This document shows positions 1-15,000 of a DNA stretch of 16,650 bases, one piece after another (the stretch's first letter is position 1; each line of letters begins with the position of its first letter). The notes under the pieces were generated by a model that had not been told where the DNA came from, did no database searches, and saw nothing but the letters and a program-made list of their open reading frames with translations. Origin of the DNA: Candidatus Dormiibacterota bacterium (GTDB taxonomy: Bacteria > Chloroflexota > Dormibacteria > Aeolococcales > Bog-877); the NCBI GenBank assembly GCA_003132265.1, contig PKXE01000197.1, positions 5,582-22,231 on the forward strand, read 5' to 3'. The translations under genes were made by a program, and so were the position numbers.

Positions 1-3000
1 CCCCCGCCGTACCAGCGTGTTCCCAGCTCCGCTGCGCCCGATGCTGGCCGCCACCAGCTACCAGCAGGCCCAGAACATCCGGCGCCGGCTCGAAGGCAAG
101 GGATGCTCCCGCCAGGCGTTCGGAATCCAGTCGAAGGTGCTGGAGGTCGACGAACTGCTCCGGCACGGCGGAGCCCAGAACCTCTATGAGGGCCATCCCG
201 AACTGACCTTCCAAGAGCTAGCTGGCGGGGAGGCTCTCTCTGCCTCCAAGCACACCCCTGAAGGACGCTCCACCAGGTGGCGCCTCCTGATGGCGGAGTT
301 CCCCGCCCTGGAGCAGCTCGACCCAGGACGGCCCTCGAGCGGAGACTCCCTGGACGCCTACGCCTGCCTCTGGACGGCGAGGCGGCTAGCGGCGGGAACG
401 GCCCGCTGGGTCCCGTCCCAGGATGATGAGCTCGATCTTGAGCTGAAGATCCCGATGAGGATCTGGTTCTAAGCGGGCCGGGCCGGGCCGGGCCCAGTAC
501 TGGGTGCGTCCGCTCCCACCAAGCGGGTCCGAGCGGCACCCAGCCCCGCCGGGATCTCCAAGGCTAAGACCCCCAGCACCAGCAGCAGTGGAATCGTCCA
601 ACTACCGGAGATCGACCGCACCAGGCCGAGCGCCAGCGGTCCGATGGCCGCGATCACGTAGCCGGTGCCCTGGGCCATCGCGGAGAGCCGCACTGCGGTG
701 GCGGCGTCCGGTGACCGCACCACCACCAAGAGCAGCGTCACCGGGAAGGTGGCGCCGGTGCCTATGCCCAAAATGCACACCCAGAGCACGGCGGTGCTGA
801 GGGGGCCCAGCAGCACTCCGAGCACCCCCACCGCGGTGATCAGGATGCTCACGATCACTGCCGCCCGCTGGTCGCTGGTGCGGGAGGCCAGGGCCGGCCC
901 TGCCAAGTTGCCAACGATCCCGATGGTGGCGAGGACGGCCAGCAAGAGACCGGCGGAGGCTGGGCTGTCCCCCTTTGCTCGATAGATGGAGGGGAGCCAC
1001 GACAAGATGGCGTAGTAGACGAGAGATTGCAGCCCGAAGAACGCGGTCACCCGCCAGGCGACCGGGCTGGACCAGACCGAAATCAGTGGCTTGGTCGGCG
1101 TGCCGCTCGCGGCCATTGGCTGGGTTGGAGTGAGCCACCTGTTGGAGATCTGGGTCAACCAGACGACGAAGGCCAAGCCCGCCGGCAACGCCCACACCCC
1201 AAGGGCGAGATTCACCGATCCGGTGTCATGAAGGATCGGGACCGTCAACCCCGCGGCCAGGCCGGCGCCGACGCTGAGGGAGACGGTGTAGGCGGAGGTC
1301 ATGGCGGCGGCGTGGCCCGCGAATTTTCCCCGCACCACCGCCGGCACCACGACATTCATAAGGGCGACCGCTAGCGCGGCGACGAGCGTGCCGGGGAAGA
1401 GGCCCCACTCTGGCCAGACGGCGCGGATCACAAGCCCCAACGCGAGGGCAGCGAGCACCGCCAGCAGCAGCTGCTCCTGCCCGAGCCGGCGGCGCAGCCA
1501 GGGGGCAGCCAGCGCGGCCAGCCCGAAGCAGAGAACCGGGGTAGTCACCAGGAGCGACTGCCCGGTTTGCCCGAGACCGAGGTCGGCGAGGATGGGCGGG
1601 ACGCTGGAGACCGCCAGGCGCAGGTTGAAGGCCAACAGCAGGATGGCGACCACGGCCAAGACCGGCGTCTTTCCCCGCCTGGGTTCCCCTCTCACCGCGC
1701 CTCCGGATGCCGTCAGCGGGCCGGTAGGACCGGCTCAGGCACCGCCGGCGGAGCGCCGTCTGCGCTCGGGGCGGCCGCCGGCGGGACCACCTTCGAGCCG
1801 GGCTTGGGCGGAAGCCCAGTGACCTTCAGAATCTCGTCCTCGTCAAGTGACTCGTCGCGCAGGAGAGCCAGGGTCAGGGCCTCGAGCTTGTCTCGGTTCC
1901 GGCTGAGCAGGTCGCGTGCCTCGATGAGACACTCCTCAACGATCCGCTTGACTTCCGAATCGATCACCTGGGCGGTCGCCTCGCTGTAGGACCGCTGGGT
2001 CATCACCAGCGCCTGATTCTCAGTTTCCTCGGCCAGATTGAGGGGCCCCACCAGGGGGCTCATCCCCCAGTTGACCACCATCTGCCGGGCGATCATGGTC
2101 ACCTGGTGGAGGTCATTCTCCGCGCCGGTGGTGACCACGTCATAGACCAGCTTTTCGGCAGCCCGGCCCCCGAGGGCCCCGACGATTCGGGCCCTCAGAT
2201 ATGTCTCCGGATAATTCTGGCGGTCGTCAACCGGGGACTGTACGGTGACCCCTAAGGCCCGACCGCGAGGCACGATCGAGACCCTCCGGACCGGGTCCGC
2301 TTCGGGAATGAGTAGGCCCAGGAGCGCATGGCCGCTCTCGTGGCAAGCGGTCCGGCGCCGATCATCCTCCGACAGAACGATTCTCCTGGCCGCCCCCAGG
2401 AGGACCTTCTCCAGGGCGTCGGTGAAGTCCGCCTGGGTCACCGCCTTGCGGTCCCTGCGGGCCGCCAGCAGGGCCGCCTCGTTGACGAGATTGCGCAGCT
2501 CCGCTCCCACCAGACCGGGGGTCTGGGAGGCGAGGTTGTTCAGGTCGACGTCCTCCGCGAGCGGAACGTCCCGGGTGTGGATCTTGAGGATGGCGGCACG
2601 GCCGACCCGGTCCGGAGGCTGGACCATGACCCGGCGATCGAAGCGCCCGGGCCGAAGGAGGGCAGGGTCCAGGACATCGGCGCGATTGGTGGCCGCCAGC
2701 ACGATCACGCCCTCGCGGGAATCGAAGCCGTCCATCTCGGTGAGGATCTGGTTGAGGGTCTGCTCTCGCTCATCGTGGCCCCCGAAGCTGGCCCCAACTC
2801 CGCGGCTCCGTCCGATGGCGTCCAGTTCGTCGATGAAGATGATCGCCGGGGCCGCGGCGCGGGCCTTGGCAAACAGGTCCCGCACCCGTGAGGCGCCCAC
2901 GCCCACGATCATCTCGATGAACTCCGAGGCTGAGAGGCTGAAGAAGGGAACCTTGGCCTCACCCGCCACCGCCCTGGCCAGTAGGGTCTTTCCGGTACCG

Positions 3001-6000
3001 GGCAGCCCCACCAGCAAGACCCCCTTGGGGACGGTCCCGCCCAGCCGCTGGTACTTGGCCGGTTGGCGCAGGAAATCCACGATCTCCTCCAGTTCCTCCT
3101 CCGCCTCCTCGATGCCGGCCACGTCGGCAAAGGTCGTCGCCGGTCGTTCAGCGTCGTAGAGACGGGCCTGGGTCCGGCCCATGCTGAAGAGACCACCCCC
3201 GGCCGAGGCGGCGGCGCGACGCATCAGATAGATGAAGCCGACCACGATCAGCAGGGTCGGCCCAAAGCTGAGTAGCAACTCCTCCCAGAAGGGGGTGAGG
3301 GTAGGCTTGGCGTTCACGGTCACGTGGTGCTTCTCGAGCAGGGCCTCCAGACCTCCGCCCGCGAAGCTGGGCAGCTGCGTCGTGAAGTACTTGGCCTTGG
3401 TCTTGGCCGTGGCCGAGGCGCCGGTGGGGTGCCGGAAAGTGCCCTGGATCGTGCCGGAACTGGTGGTGATGCTGGCGACGTCGGTGTTGGTCACGTCGGC
3501 CACGAAGACGTTGTAGGGAATGGTGATGGTCTTGGGGGAGGCCGGCGCCAGGAAGACATTGACGATCAGGACATTGAGGACCAGGATCACGATGAGCGGC
3601 ATCCAGCTGCGCAGTGAGCGCCAGTTCATGGGCGGCCGCCCACCCGGTGAGGGGCTCTGGGGGGGACGCGTAGCCGGCGTGGCCGGGCCGTCGGGCATGA
3701 GGGCACGCTACCAGATGCCGCTCTCCTTCAGCCCCAACTCCGCTCCAAGGCCCAGCGTCGGAAAGCCAGGTCCAAGCGCAGGTCCAGGCAGCTGCCATCT
3801 TTGAGCAGCACCCGCCAGCAGCCACGCTGCACCGGGCGCTCCGGCTCAACCCGCCACCATCCGACCTCGATCCGCCACCGCTCCACTACCTCCGCCACCT
3901 CGACCCAGCCCTGACCGGTATCCACCGCAAGGGGGCCCTCCGGGGAGCCTCCCGTGCGAACCTCGATCGAGCTCATCTAGAGCTCCAGACGAACCGCTCC
4001 TCGGGGACGTCCCCGGGATGTCCCGGCCGCACCTCAACCCGCCAGACCAGGCCGCGGCCGAACCGGTCGTGGAGCCGGTCCACCGCCCGCTGGACCACCT
4101 CCCGATCAACCGCCCGCCCCTGCCAAAGGCCAACCTGGCTCACCGGGGGAGCGACTAGGTCGAAGGCCTCCAGCTCCACCACCGTGACCGGGGTCAGGGG
4201 ACGGGCGCGGCCGAAGAGGCTGAGCAGCGGTCTCATCAACTCATCGGCAGTGGCCATGGGGGTGGGTGGCGCAACCTCGCCCCACCAGACCTGTCGGTCC
4301 GTCTGGGCCGGCTGCTTGGGTTCACCCTCTCCGCGCAGGACGAGCCGGATCCGTCCCGCCGCTCGCCCCTGCCGGGACAGTTCCTGGGCCAAACCTCGGG
4401 CCAGTTCAGCAGCGCCGAAGCGAAGCGACTCCGAGTCCTCCACTCCCCCCGCCAGGACTCGGCGGACTCCACAGGGGGGCGGCTCCCGCCAGGGATCGAT
4501 CCGGGCTGAGTCCAGGCCCCGGCAGAGACGGTGGAGAAGAATCCCGTCCGGTCCGAACTGCCGCTGCAGGTCCACCATGGTGATGGAGGCGCAGTCGCCA
4601 CAGGTGCGCAGACCGAACTGAATGAGCCGCTCCGCCACCGCCGGCGGAATCGGCAGCGCGGTTACTGGCCAGGTGGCCAGGAATTCCGCGGCCTTCCCCT
4701 CCGGCACCAGATGCACCCGGCCCGGGGCTGCCAGCTGCGCCGCCGCCCAGGCCGAAAAGCGGGACGGCCCCACGCCCACGCTGGGAGTGACCCCCAAAGC
4801 CTCCTGAAGGGATCGGCCACAATGACCTGCCCGGGATCCCTCCTCCGACCTGAGGGGGTCGCTTCCCGCCAGATCAACATAGGCGCTGGCGTCATCGCCC
4901 CACTCCACCAAGGGACTGCAGCTAGCCAGGGCCAGCCGGGCATTCCGCCGCAGTTCGGCCACAGCGGCTGGGTCGGCTGTCAGCTTTACCGCCAAGGGGC
5001 AGAGGACCTCGGCCCGACGCCAATCCTGGCCGGGCCGAACCCCCTGTGCCCAAGCTGAAGGCGAGGCCGCCACCACCACCTGCCTGCCCGCTGGACCCTG
5101 GCCGCCCACCAGCACCGGCTCTCCACTGAGTTCGGGATGGACGCGTAAGGCCAGCACCAAGGCGAGGTTAGGGAAGGTGAGACAGGCGAGGCGTACCCGG
5201 TTGTTCGGCTGGCTCACCGGCCGCTCCCACCCACCACCTGGAGCAGCTCCGACTCCAACTCCTCACCTTCGATCACCTCCACCAAACCCTCCAGGCCGCC
5301 CCGTAGCTGATAGGGCCTAGGGAAGTTGAGCTGCAGTCGGCAACTGGCCCCGGGCGCTCCCAGGTGACTGCGAATGACCTGCGCCCCCAGCCGGAGCCCA
5401 CAGACATCCCCATGGGCCAAAGCCCAATCCAGCCGCCAGCACTCCAACTCCAGGCAGATCCTCTCTTTGAGAGCAGCTGGGATCAGCCGCCCCCCCAGCA
5501 CCAGCCCCGCGCAGGCTCCCTCGGAGAGCGCCGTCAACAAGGCTGCCGGGCCAGCGCCAGGGGTGAAGCGAGACCAGTCCTCAGCCACCAAAAGGCACAG
5601 GGCCACTCCCGCCTTGGCCAGCGTCCGGGCGGCCGCCCATCCCTCTTCAGGGCGCCTTGGTCTGACCAGCCAGCAGTTGTCCAACTCGCCCCCATAGGCC
5701 TCGACATTCCCGGGATTCACGCCCAGGGTGAAGTCGACAATGGCGACCGCGGCGGACCGGGACACCTCCGCCGCCAAGGCCAAACCGAGATCGAACGCCC
5801 CCGATGACGGTCCTCCGGCCAACCGGCTGATCCGGCCCTGAGGCAGGCCCTGGCAGCCGGTGATGCCGTCCAGGGAGCTCACTCCGGTCGCCAGCCCCTG
5901 GAGTAGAGGTGGAGCTCCAGCGTGAACCGCCCCCGGGCCATAACGACTGTTGAGCGAGGACAGGGCCAACTCCAAGGCCCCAGATGCCGGTTTGGCCGGC

Positions 6001-9000
6001 CTCCCCTGCTCCCGCCAGGCCAGTTCTGAGGACACTGGAAAACCGCCCGTGTGAAGTTTTGGACTGGGCCGGGGTGAAGCTCGGCCCCACCTGGCTCCCC
6101 CAAATTGTACGAACGCTTGTTCGCCAAAGCAAGCCCGCTCCCCAACCCGGGTGAAAAGCTCGGAAAAGCCTGGGAAAGGCCCCACGCTCCGCTACGAAAC
6201 TGCGAAACTGCCCACGTTTTCCTTAGTATTCATGCATTACCTTGACCGTCTCAGTTCGTCCACAGGGAGGTTCTCATCCATGAATCGCCGTGAGTTGGCC
6301 AAAGACCTGCAAACCCGCATCCAGTTCGAGAACGACGAAGGCAAGCAGGAGCCCTTTTTCTCAAGTTTTATGCTCGCCGACGACACCCTCAAGCTGATCT
6401 TCCAGATCATCGGCAACGAGCTGCAGGGCGGCGGTGAGGTCTCGGTCGCCGGGTTCGGTCGCTGGAAGGTCCGCCAGACCGCCGCCGGGCTGAGGCGCAA
6501 CCCTCAGACCCAGGAGATGGTTCGGGTAGCCGCCTCTCAGAAGGTGCGGTTTTATCCCTCGACCGCCCTCAAGGCCGCGGTGGCCGGCAAGTCGTCGTCT
6601 CGCCGCCGCCCCCCCAAGCGCGCCTGAGCCTGCGGTCGTAACGGGTCTCCGATCTTGCGGGTAGCCGTCGTCGGTGGCACCGGCTTCGTCGGGTCTCACC
6701 TGGTACCACAACTTCTGCAGGCCGGGCATGAGGTCAGGGTGGTCGGGCGCGGAGTGCGCTCGACCACCCTGCCGCCCGGTCTGGCCCCCACCTACGGGGA
6801 CGTGGTCAGCGGGGAGGGACTAGAGGAGGCCTTCCAGTCGGCCGACGTGGTGGTCAACCTGGTGGCGGTGATCCGCGAGCGCGGACTGCAGACCTTCGAG
6901 GCGGTCAACGCCCAGGGCACCGCCAATGTGGTGGCCGCTGCCACCAGGGCCCAGGTGAGAAGGCTGGTGCAATTCAGCGCCATCGGCGCCGACCCGGACC
7001 CCAACTTCCCCTACCTGCTCAGCAAGTGGCGGGGCGAGCAGGCGGTCGCCGCCAGCTCCTTGGAATGGGTGATCATCCGCTCGTCGACGATCTTCGGGAA
7101 GGGCGATGGGTTCTTCAGCTTGTTGGCGAAGGCGATCTCGCTGCCTGCCCCCTTCCTGATCATTCCCGGCGACGGAACCGCCCTCTTCCAACCGATCGAT
7201 GCTGATGACGGGGCCCACTGCCTGCTGGCCGGGGTCGAGGAGGACGCCCGTGCCTGCCATCTTTACGAGATCGGCGGCCCCGACCAGGTCACGCTGGAGC
7301 AGATCACCCTGGCGATCGCCCACGTCATTGACAAGGAGTGGTTCGGCATCGCCAAGCGGAAGCCGCTCCACCTCGACCCCAGGTTGATTCGCCCGGGTGC
7401 GATGGTGATGGACAGGGTTCTGGCGAATCCGCTGGTCACCCCCCAGCAGTTGGATATGCTGGCCAAACCGAACGTCACCCGGCTCGACGCGGTCCGAAGC
7501 GAGTTCGGGTTCGAGCCTCGCCCGATGTGGGGCAACCTCGGTTACCTAAAACGACCCAGCCGCTGGCCCAAACTGGCTGCCTGATCCGGTCCCTCGGCGT
7601 CGGCAAGTTCAGCCTTGCAGGCGCCAGCGACCGTTGTGGCCAGCCATCAGCCAAACTTCCGGGAGGGAATCGCGTGACCGACGCCGAGCTGACACCGCAG
7701 GAGATCATCGACCAGATCCCGGCCGCGTTCCAGGCCGACAAGGCCCAGGGACTTGACGCCACCTTTCAGTTCGATATCACGGGAAGCCAGGGCGGCCAGT
7801 GGTACGCCGAGATCAAGGACGACAAATGTCAGGTGAGCCCGGGGACCTCCTCCTCGGCGAACATCACCATCACGATCAGTGACGAGAACTTCGTGAAGCT
7901 GATCACCGGCCGGCTGGACGGCACCATGGCCTTCATGACCGGCAAGCTCAAACTCAAGGGTGACATGGGACTGGCGATGCGACTGTCAGGCCTCTTCAAG
8001 CTGCCCGAATAGAGTTGGCGCGGCCTCCGGCCGCCGCTCCGGGCAGCGCTCGACGAAGGGACATTCGCCGCAGGGGCGGTCAGGGAAGTCCTCAACCGAC
8101 CGGTAGTTACCCACCTCAACCCGCCTGGCCGAGGACGCCGCCCAGCTCAGCGCCTCCTGGCGCTCGCTCGGGCCACTTGGCACCCCGATGAGTTCCCCCG
8201 CTCGGAGCATCGCCAGAGCGGTTACCGGAGCTCTCAGGGGAACACCCATGACCCCGGCCGCTACCGCCGCGGCATAGAGCTGAAGCTGTCTTGAGTAGTC
8301 GGCCAGTTCGGCAGCGCTGAGAGTCGCGTTGGTCTTGTAGTCGATGATCAGCAGCTCGCCGGACGGCAGGCGAGCGATCCGGTCGATCACTCCCACCAGC
8401 GGCGGGCATCGGGGTCCGGACCACTCGGCCCAGTTGAAGGCAAACTCGGTCGCGACCGTGGGCAGGGCGGCGGTCGGCCCCGCTAGGTACTCCCGAAGCA
8501 TCCCCTCGGCCAAACCTCGCTGCTCGGGTCCGAGGGTGGCCGCCCCCGGCTCCAGCGCCGCCAGCGCCTCGGGGAAGGTGGCGGCCCGATCCTGAAAGTC
8601 GGCGTGCAGCCGCTCTAGCACCTGATGAACGGCGACCCCCAGCGCCAGGGCCTGTTCGCGCCCCACCGCGTCCGGCCGGGCGGCCCTCTCGGCGGTCAAC
8701 GCGTCCGACGTCGACTGATGGCTCGGGTAACGGGCCAGGTACTGGTACCAGAACTGGCGCGGACAGCTGTGGAGAAGCTCGATCGCAGTGAAGCTCAGCT
8801 GAGTGGGTTGGGTGGGGGTCGGCTGGGCAGCCTCCCGCATGCTCTCGATCTCCTCGCAGCGCTGGACCAGGTGCGAGACTGAGATCCGTCGCGCCGGGGC
8901 ATCCCTGTCCGGGCGATCAGCCTGGCTCGGGGAGCCGCCCGGGGCCGCCCAGGGGAGCCTCGCCAGCTCGCTGAAGCGGGGCCACTCCCGCGCCCATTCA

Positions 9001-12000
9001 GCGGGCCCAGCCGCCGCCTCGGCCAGTTCCAGGAACTCGCCGTCCTTCCCCCGCCGAGTGGTGGTCACCAAGAGCAGGTCCCGAGCCCTAGTCATGGCCA
9101 CATAGATCAGCCGCCGCCGCTCCTCCCGCTCCACGGTGGCGGCGGGACTCGCTCCCCAGCGCCGGAAGGCCTCGGTTTTATTCCCTCCAATGCGAGTGCA
9201 GATGACGGCCCGTTCCGCCCGGTCCCAGAGCACCGAATCCTGGCCCCGATGGTGGTAGGGGCGACAGTCGCCCAGCACCACCACCCGCCACTCCAGACCC
9301 TTGGCCCGGTGGATGGTGATGAGGGTCACCAGGTCCTCGTCGGTCTGGGCCGGCGGCTCGGCCGTCTTGGCGTCCTCTTGCATCACCTCTAACCGGGCCA
9401 GGAGCCCGCTCAGGCTGAGCCAGCGGGCGGGAGACTCGCCGGCCCAGGCCACCCGCTGCAACTCCCTCAGCGAGGCCAGCGCCCGTCGTCCAAGCGGATC
9501 ACCGGCCTTCACCCTCGCCTGTTGGAGCTGGAGCAGGCCGCTCTCGACCAGTGCCCGCGCCAGCAACTCGGCGGCGGGAGCGGTCCGAGCGGCCTCCCGC
9601 AGCGACCCCACGACCGCGAGGATCCGGCTGGCCCGCTCCGCCCACAATCGGTCCCAGCCGGGAGCCCCGCTGGCCAGGTGTTCGCGCAGCCTCTTCGCGA
9701 GCAAGCTCCCCCGCTGGCCCGGCCGGGGCCTGAGATAGAGCAGCGCCCGGTCGGGGATCCGGCCCACCTGGCACTGCAGGGCCCGTAGACAGGCGAGGTC
9801 GTCCTGGTCATCAGCGGCCAGCCTGAGGAATGCCAACACGTCCCTGACCTCGGGTCGGTCCAGGAGCCCGCCGGTCGCGGTCTGAAATGGGATGCTCCGT
9901 CGCCGCAGAGCCTCCTCCAGCGGGGGGCCGAGGCGACCGTGGGTGTAGGCCAGCACCGCCATCTCCCGCCAGAGGATCTCTTCGTGGCTCCCATCGGGGT
10001 AGGTGATCCCGTCCCGGTGGATCTGGTCCAGGGCGGCGGCGATCGACTCCGCCTCGCGGGATGGGTCCTCGACCTCCGCCACCCAGACCGGGAGCGGGCT
10101 CTCGGCTCCCCGGGCCGCCTCCATCGGCTCGTCCGCCGCGAAGTTCGGATCGGCTCTGATCACGTGGTCGGCCGCGGCCAGGATCGTCACTCGCGAGCGG
10201 TGGTTGCGAAAGAGACCGAACTGCCGCCCCACCGCGTCGGCCATGATCCCCGGCTTGGCGTCCCGAAACGCGTAGATCGACTGCCTGGCATCGCCCACCA
10301 TGAAGAGGCTCTGGTGGTCTGGTCCGGTCAGCTGGTGGATCAGCGACTCCTGCAGCGCACTGGTGTCCTGGTACTCGTCCACGATCACAAGTTGGAAATT
10401 GGCCCGGCACCAACTAAGTAACCGGGGCGAGCGCCGCAGCGCCAGCAGCCCCTCGCGGAGGAGCCCATCGAAGTCCAGAGCCCCGCGCTGGGCCAGGCGG
10501 CGCTCGTACTCCCGCCAGATCGTGGTCGTCAGGAAGAGCGCCGTGCGGTGCCAGGCAAGTTCCTCCGGAGGATCCCCAAGGTCCTCGGCACGGGAGTACG
10601 CGGCCAGCGATTCTCGCTCACAGTCGCTGGGCTCAAGCTCGGTGGAGCGCAGCCGGCGGACGGCCCGCCCGGCGCCGTCCAGGAGGCCGAGAATGGTCCG
10701 GGGGTCCGGCTGGGGAGGCAGCTGCTGCAGCCAGGAAGCGGGGCCGGCCGCCTGCTGGCGGACCAACGCCAGCGCCTCCCCCATGACCATGCTGGCGGCG
10801 ACCTCGTCAATGAGCTCGAGATCGCGAGGCAGGCCGGCCAGGTAGGCGCGCTCGCCCAACAGGCGACGAATGAGCTGGTGGAAGGTGCCGATCCAGGCGC
10901 CGTCGAGGGCGTCCCCGGTGGCGTCTGGCGGCACGATCTCGGCCTCGACCATCACGGCCAGGACCTTCTGCCTCAGCTCCGCGGCAGCCCGCTCGGTGAA
11001 GGTCACGGCCATGATCCGCCCCACTGGCAGTTCGCTGACCAGAGCCGCCGCGTAGAGCCAGGCCATGGTGGTGGTCTTGCCGCTACCGGCTGCCGCCACG
11101 ACCTTGACGGGCCCCCGGCCGAGCTCCTGCACCACGTCAAATTGGGCAGCGGTCAGCGCCCGGCGGGCGCGGTCCAAGAAGGCGTCGCGCTGGTTCAAAG
11201 CTCGGGAGTGGGCGTCGGGAAGCCCCGGCCGACTGAACCCTCACCGTCGCACCAAAAGCTGACCGGACAACCGGACCGGCCGTCCCGGCAGGTTCGCGTG
11301 GAGTGGCGCGGCTGCGCGGGGAATCGGCCCGCCAGGATGGCCTGGGCCAGGCTGTCGATCTCCCGCTCGATGCGATCTAGCTCGAGCTCCGTCAGAGTGC
11401 CGGGGCCACCGATCTCCTGGTCCCCCTCCACGACCCTGAACCCGGCGGCCGGAATGGGGTCCTGGCCTTTGGGACCGGGATCGGCGCCCACGTACCAGTT
11501 GCGCGCCCGCGAGGGGAGCTCCTTGCCCAGCTGCTCCGCGAAAGCTCCGCCCCTCGCCGCGAGCTGGTAGATCGGTAACTGCCACTGCTGCGGTCCCTCG
11601 GGGGGCTTGCCGAACACCTCGGTACGCAGTACGCCGTCGGTCGCCGCGGCCCGGGAGGTCTTGTAGTCGAGCAGCTCGACCTCGCCGTTGGGCTGGCGCC
11701 AGAGGGCGTCGACCTTGCCGCGCAGCCGCCAGCCCTCCCGAAGCAGATCAAAGGCCACCTCCTCAGCGATCGGCTCCCCCACCTCCGCGGCGCCGGCGGT
11801 GACGATGCGGCGCTCCCACCGGGCCACCAGCCGCTCCAGCCAGAGCTCCACGTAGACGACCTTCAGCGCGTCCGCCTGCTCGGCGCGGACCTCCGGCATC
11901 AGCCGCTCGCGCACGAGCTGGTCCGCCACCGCCCGGAAGGCGGCGGGCCGGCCTTCCCAGGCGGTCCTTTGTCGGTACAGCAGCTCCAGCAATCGGTGGG

Positions 12001-15000
12001 CCTGAGTCCCCAGCGTCAGGCTGACATCCGGCTCGCTGACCGACGTCAACAACTCGGCCAGGTACTGGCGAGGACAGGCCAGCCAGGTGGCCACCGAGGT
12101 GGCACTGATCGAGAGCGGCTCAGCCATTGCCGCCGCTCCTTCAGCGACTGGGTCCCAGGGAGAAAGGGCCCGGCGAAGCTCCGCGGCGGACTGACCCAGC
12201 ACTCCACGTTCCATGGCGCCCCCCGGCCCGGAGGAGCCCAGCGCTAGCTCGATCTCGAGGTCCTGCTCTTGCACCAGCTCCGCGCGGGGCGCCGCCACCT
12301 CACCCCGGCCGGCGGCGATCAAGGCCCCGAGAAAGGCCGACCTTTCCGTGACCCGCCCCTGGTAGCGGCGAGCCCAGGTGCAGGTGACCTCACTGGTGGC
12401 CCTGGTCAGGGCGACCAAGAAAAGCCGGGCCTCGGCATCCTGCTGACGGTCGCCGGAGGAGAGAACGTCCTCCAGCTCTGGGACCAACTGGACCAGCTCG
12501 AGGACCTCCTGCGTGTCCAGCAGCCCACCGGCTTCGGCGGGCGCCGGGATGGTCCCAGCGGCGCAGCCACAGAGGAAGACCCGGGGCCAGCTCCTGCCCT
12601 TGGCCTGGCGCATGGTCATCACCGACACCTCGGAGCGCTCTTCCGCGGAGGCTCGCTCAAGCTCGCCGCCAGCGTGGTGGACCGCGAGCTGCAACTGCCC
12701 CACCCAGGCCGCTAGGGTCAGATCGCCCCGACCCAGGCGGCGATGGGCGTCCGCTGCCGCCTCCGCGGTTCTCGCGAGCTCCGCCAGAGCCGCCGCCATA
12801 TCCAGGTCCTCCACCGCCAGAGCGGCCATCCCCGAAGCCAACTCGACCCCACCAAGGAGTGTCCGCAGCTGGGGCCAGGCCAGCTCCTGTCTGGCCACCC
12901 GGGGATCCCCTAGTCCGAGGTTCAGCCAGGGCTGGCCAGCGAGTCGGAGTTGGTCCCACTCCTCTCCCTCGGGGCCAGGCACGTCGGCTGGCCCAGGCGG
13001 GGTCCCCTCCCCCTGCGCCCAGTCCCAGAAGACTTGGTGAGCGGGGAGGTTGTGGCGGCCGGCGGCCCGGCGCAGCCCCCGGATCGCCGCCGGAGAGACG
13101 GCCTGGGGTCCGGCGGCGAGGGCCGCCAGCAGCGCCGCGTCGTCCCGGGGCGAGCACAGGACCCGCAGCCAATTGAGGGCGACCGCCACCAGCGGATGTC
13201 CGGCCCAGTCGCCGCTGCTGCCGAGCCGATATGGCACGTCGAGGCTGGCAAGGGCTGCCCGGATGGGGACCAGCTGCCGGCTCTGCGAGCGCACCAGGAT
13301 GGCCACCTCACTGAACTCAACCTCGCCCTGGAGGCGGGCCCGAACGATCTCACGCGCCACCGCCAGAGCCTCCTCGGTCTCGTCCGCCGCCACCCAGACC
13401 CTCGCCGTCGGCCCCAGCCGGAAGGCGGCCTCGTCGAGGGTCTCCAATTGGGAAGCGGTGTCGACCTCGGCCGCGCCCGGGGAATCCAGCCGCAGCGTCC
13501 GCGCCAACTCCTCAGTCCACCGAGGGAGAGCCGGGGGTAAAACCCATTCCCGGGGCCGCAGCTCGCTGGGAAAGTACTCCTCGAACGGCCGACTCGAGGA
13601 CTCGCTCGAGACCCCCCGGAAACCGGGAGTGGACTCGGTCCAGTGCCCCGCCAGGACCAGCCTCCGGGGCGGGCTCAATCGCTCGCCCAGCTCTCGGATC
13701 AAGAACCACTGGGCGGGGCTGAGGTCCTCAGCCTCGTCGACCAGCATGAGGTCGGCCCATCCCCGCATCGCGGTGGCGTCGGCGAGGAGCGCCTCCAGGG
13801 CCAGGCTGGGCCAGTCGCGGGGGTCGAGGCTACCCATGTCGGCCAACACGCTCTGGTAGCTGGCTGCCACCACCGCGATCTCGGCCAGGCTGTCAGGTGC
13901 CCCCCGAAGCCGCTGGGCCAGCAGTCCCGGACCGACCAGAGCGCGTTTGCAGGCGGAGACCACGGCGATCGCGTCATCGGTGCACGACGGCTCATCGACC
14001 AGTGGGCCCAGCCGCGGCAGGGACGGCCCGGCCCGCCGGAGGGCCTCGTGCATCGCCAGCCACTCCCCGATCCGCGACAGGGTCTGGGCGGGGTCCAACT
14101 CTCTGCCGACGGCGGCCAAGACGGAGAGCGCCAACCGTTCGTGGGTCTGCACCAGGAGGGCTGGGTGGGCCCCCGGCAGCTGAGCTTCGACTCGCCGCTG
14201 GAGTAGCGCGGCGCCAGTCCGGCTCCGCACCACCAGGACGAGCCGGGTCGGGTCGCCGCCGCCAGTGAGCCAGGCCACCGCCAGGTCCACCAGCTGCTGG
14301 GTCTTGCCCGAGCGCGGGGCGCCCACCACTCGGGTCGGGCCCACTAGGTCGCCGAGGCTCCACCGCTGCTCAGAACGCCGGTCCGACAAGATGACTAACT
14401 CCGCTCCTGGCCGACTGAGGCGACCGGCTGGGACGGATGGCGGAACTCGACCAGAGCGGCCATCAGCCCCTCCGGGCGAAGCAGCTGCCGCAGTGCTCCA
14501 GCTCTGAGCGCCGGGTCCTCCCCGCGGGCCAGGCCACCGGCAACCCCTTCGACGATGGAGCTGACCATCCCCGCCAACCAGGCTGCGTCAGGGCTCGGCC
14601 CAGGTGCGCCCGAGAGGTCCGAGGGGTCGACCTCCGAGAGCAGCGAGGCGACCATGGCCCGGCCCACCCGATCGCGGAGTTGGTCCACCCGGCGCTTGGC
14701 CGAACCCGCCGCCGCATCCACCAGGTGGAACAGAAGTCGAAACGACGCCGGCGAGTCGGCGGCGAACTGCAGAAAGGTGGTGGTGAGCTGCTCGAACGTC
14801 GGCGGTGAGCCCGCCGCGGCTTCGATTCCCAGCAGCTCCAACAGCCGCTCGCTCTCGCGCTCCACCACCGCCGCCAGCGCCTCGCGGCGGTTGTGGAAGT
14901 GGCGGTAGACCAGCGGCTTGCTGACTCCCGCCGTGGCGGCGATCGAATCCATGGTGGTCAGCTCCAGCCCGTCCCTGGCGAAGGCCAACAGGCAGGCCTG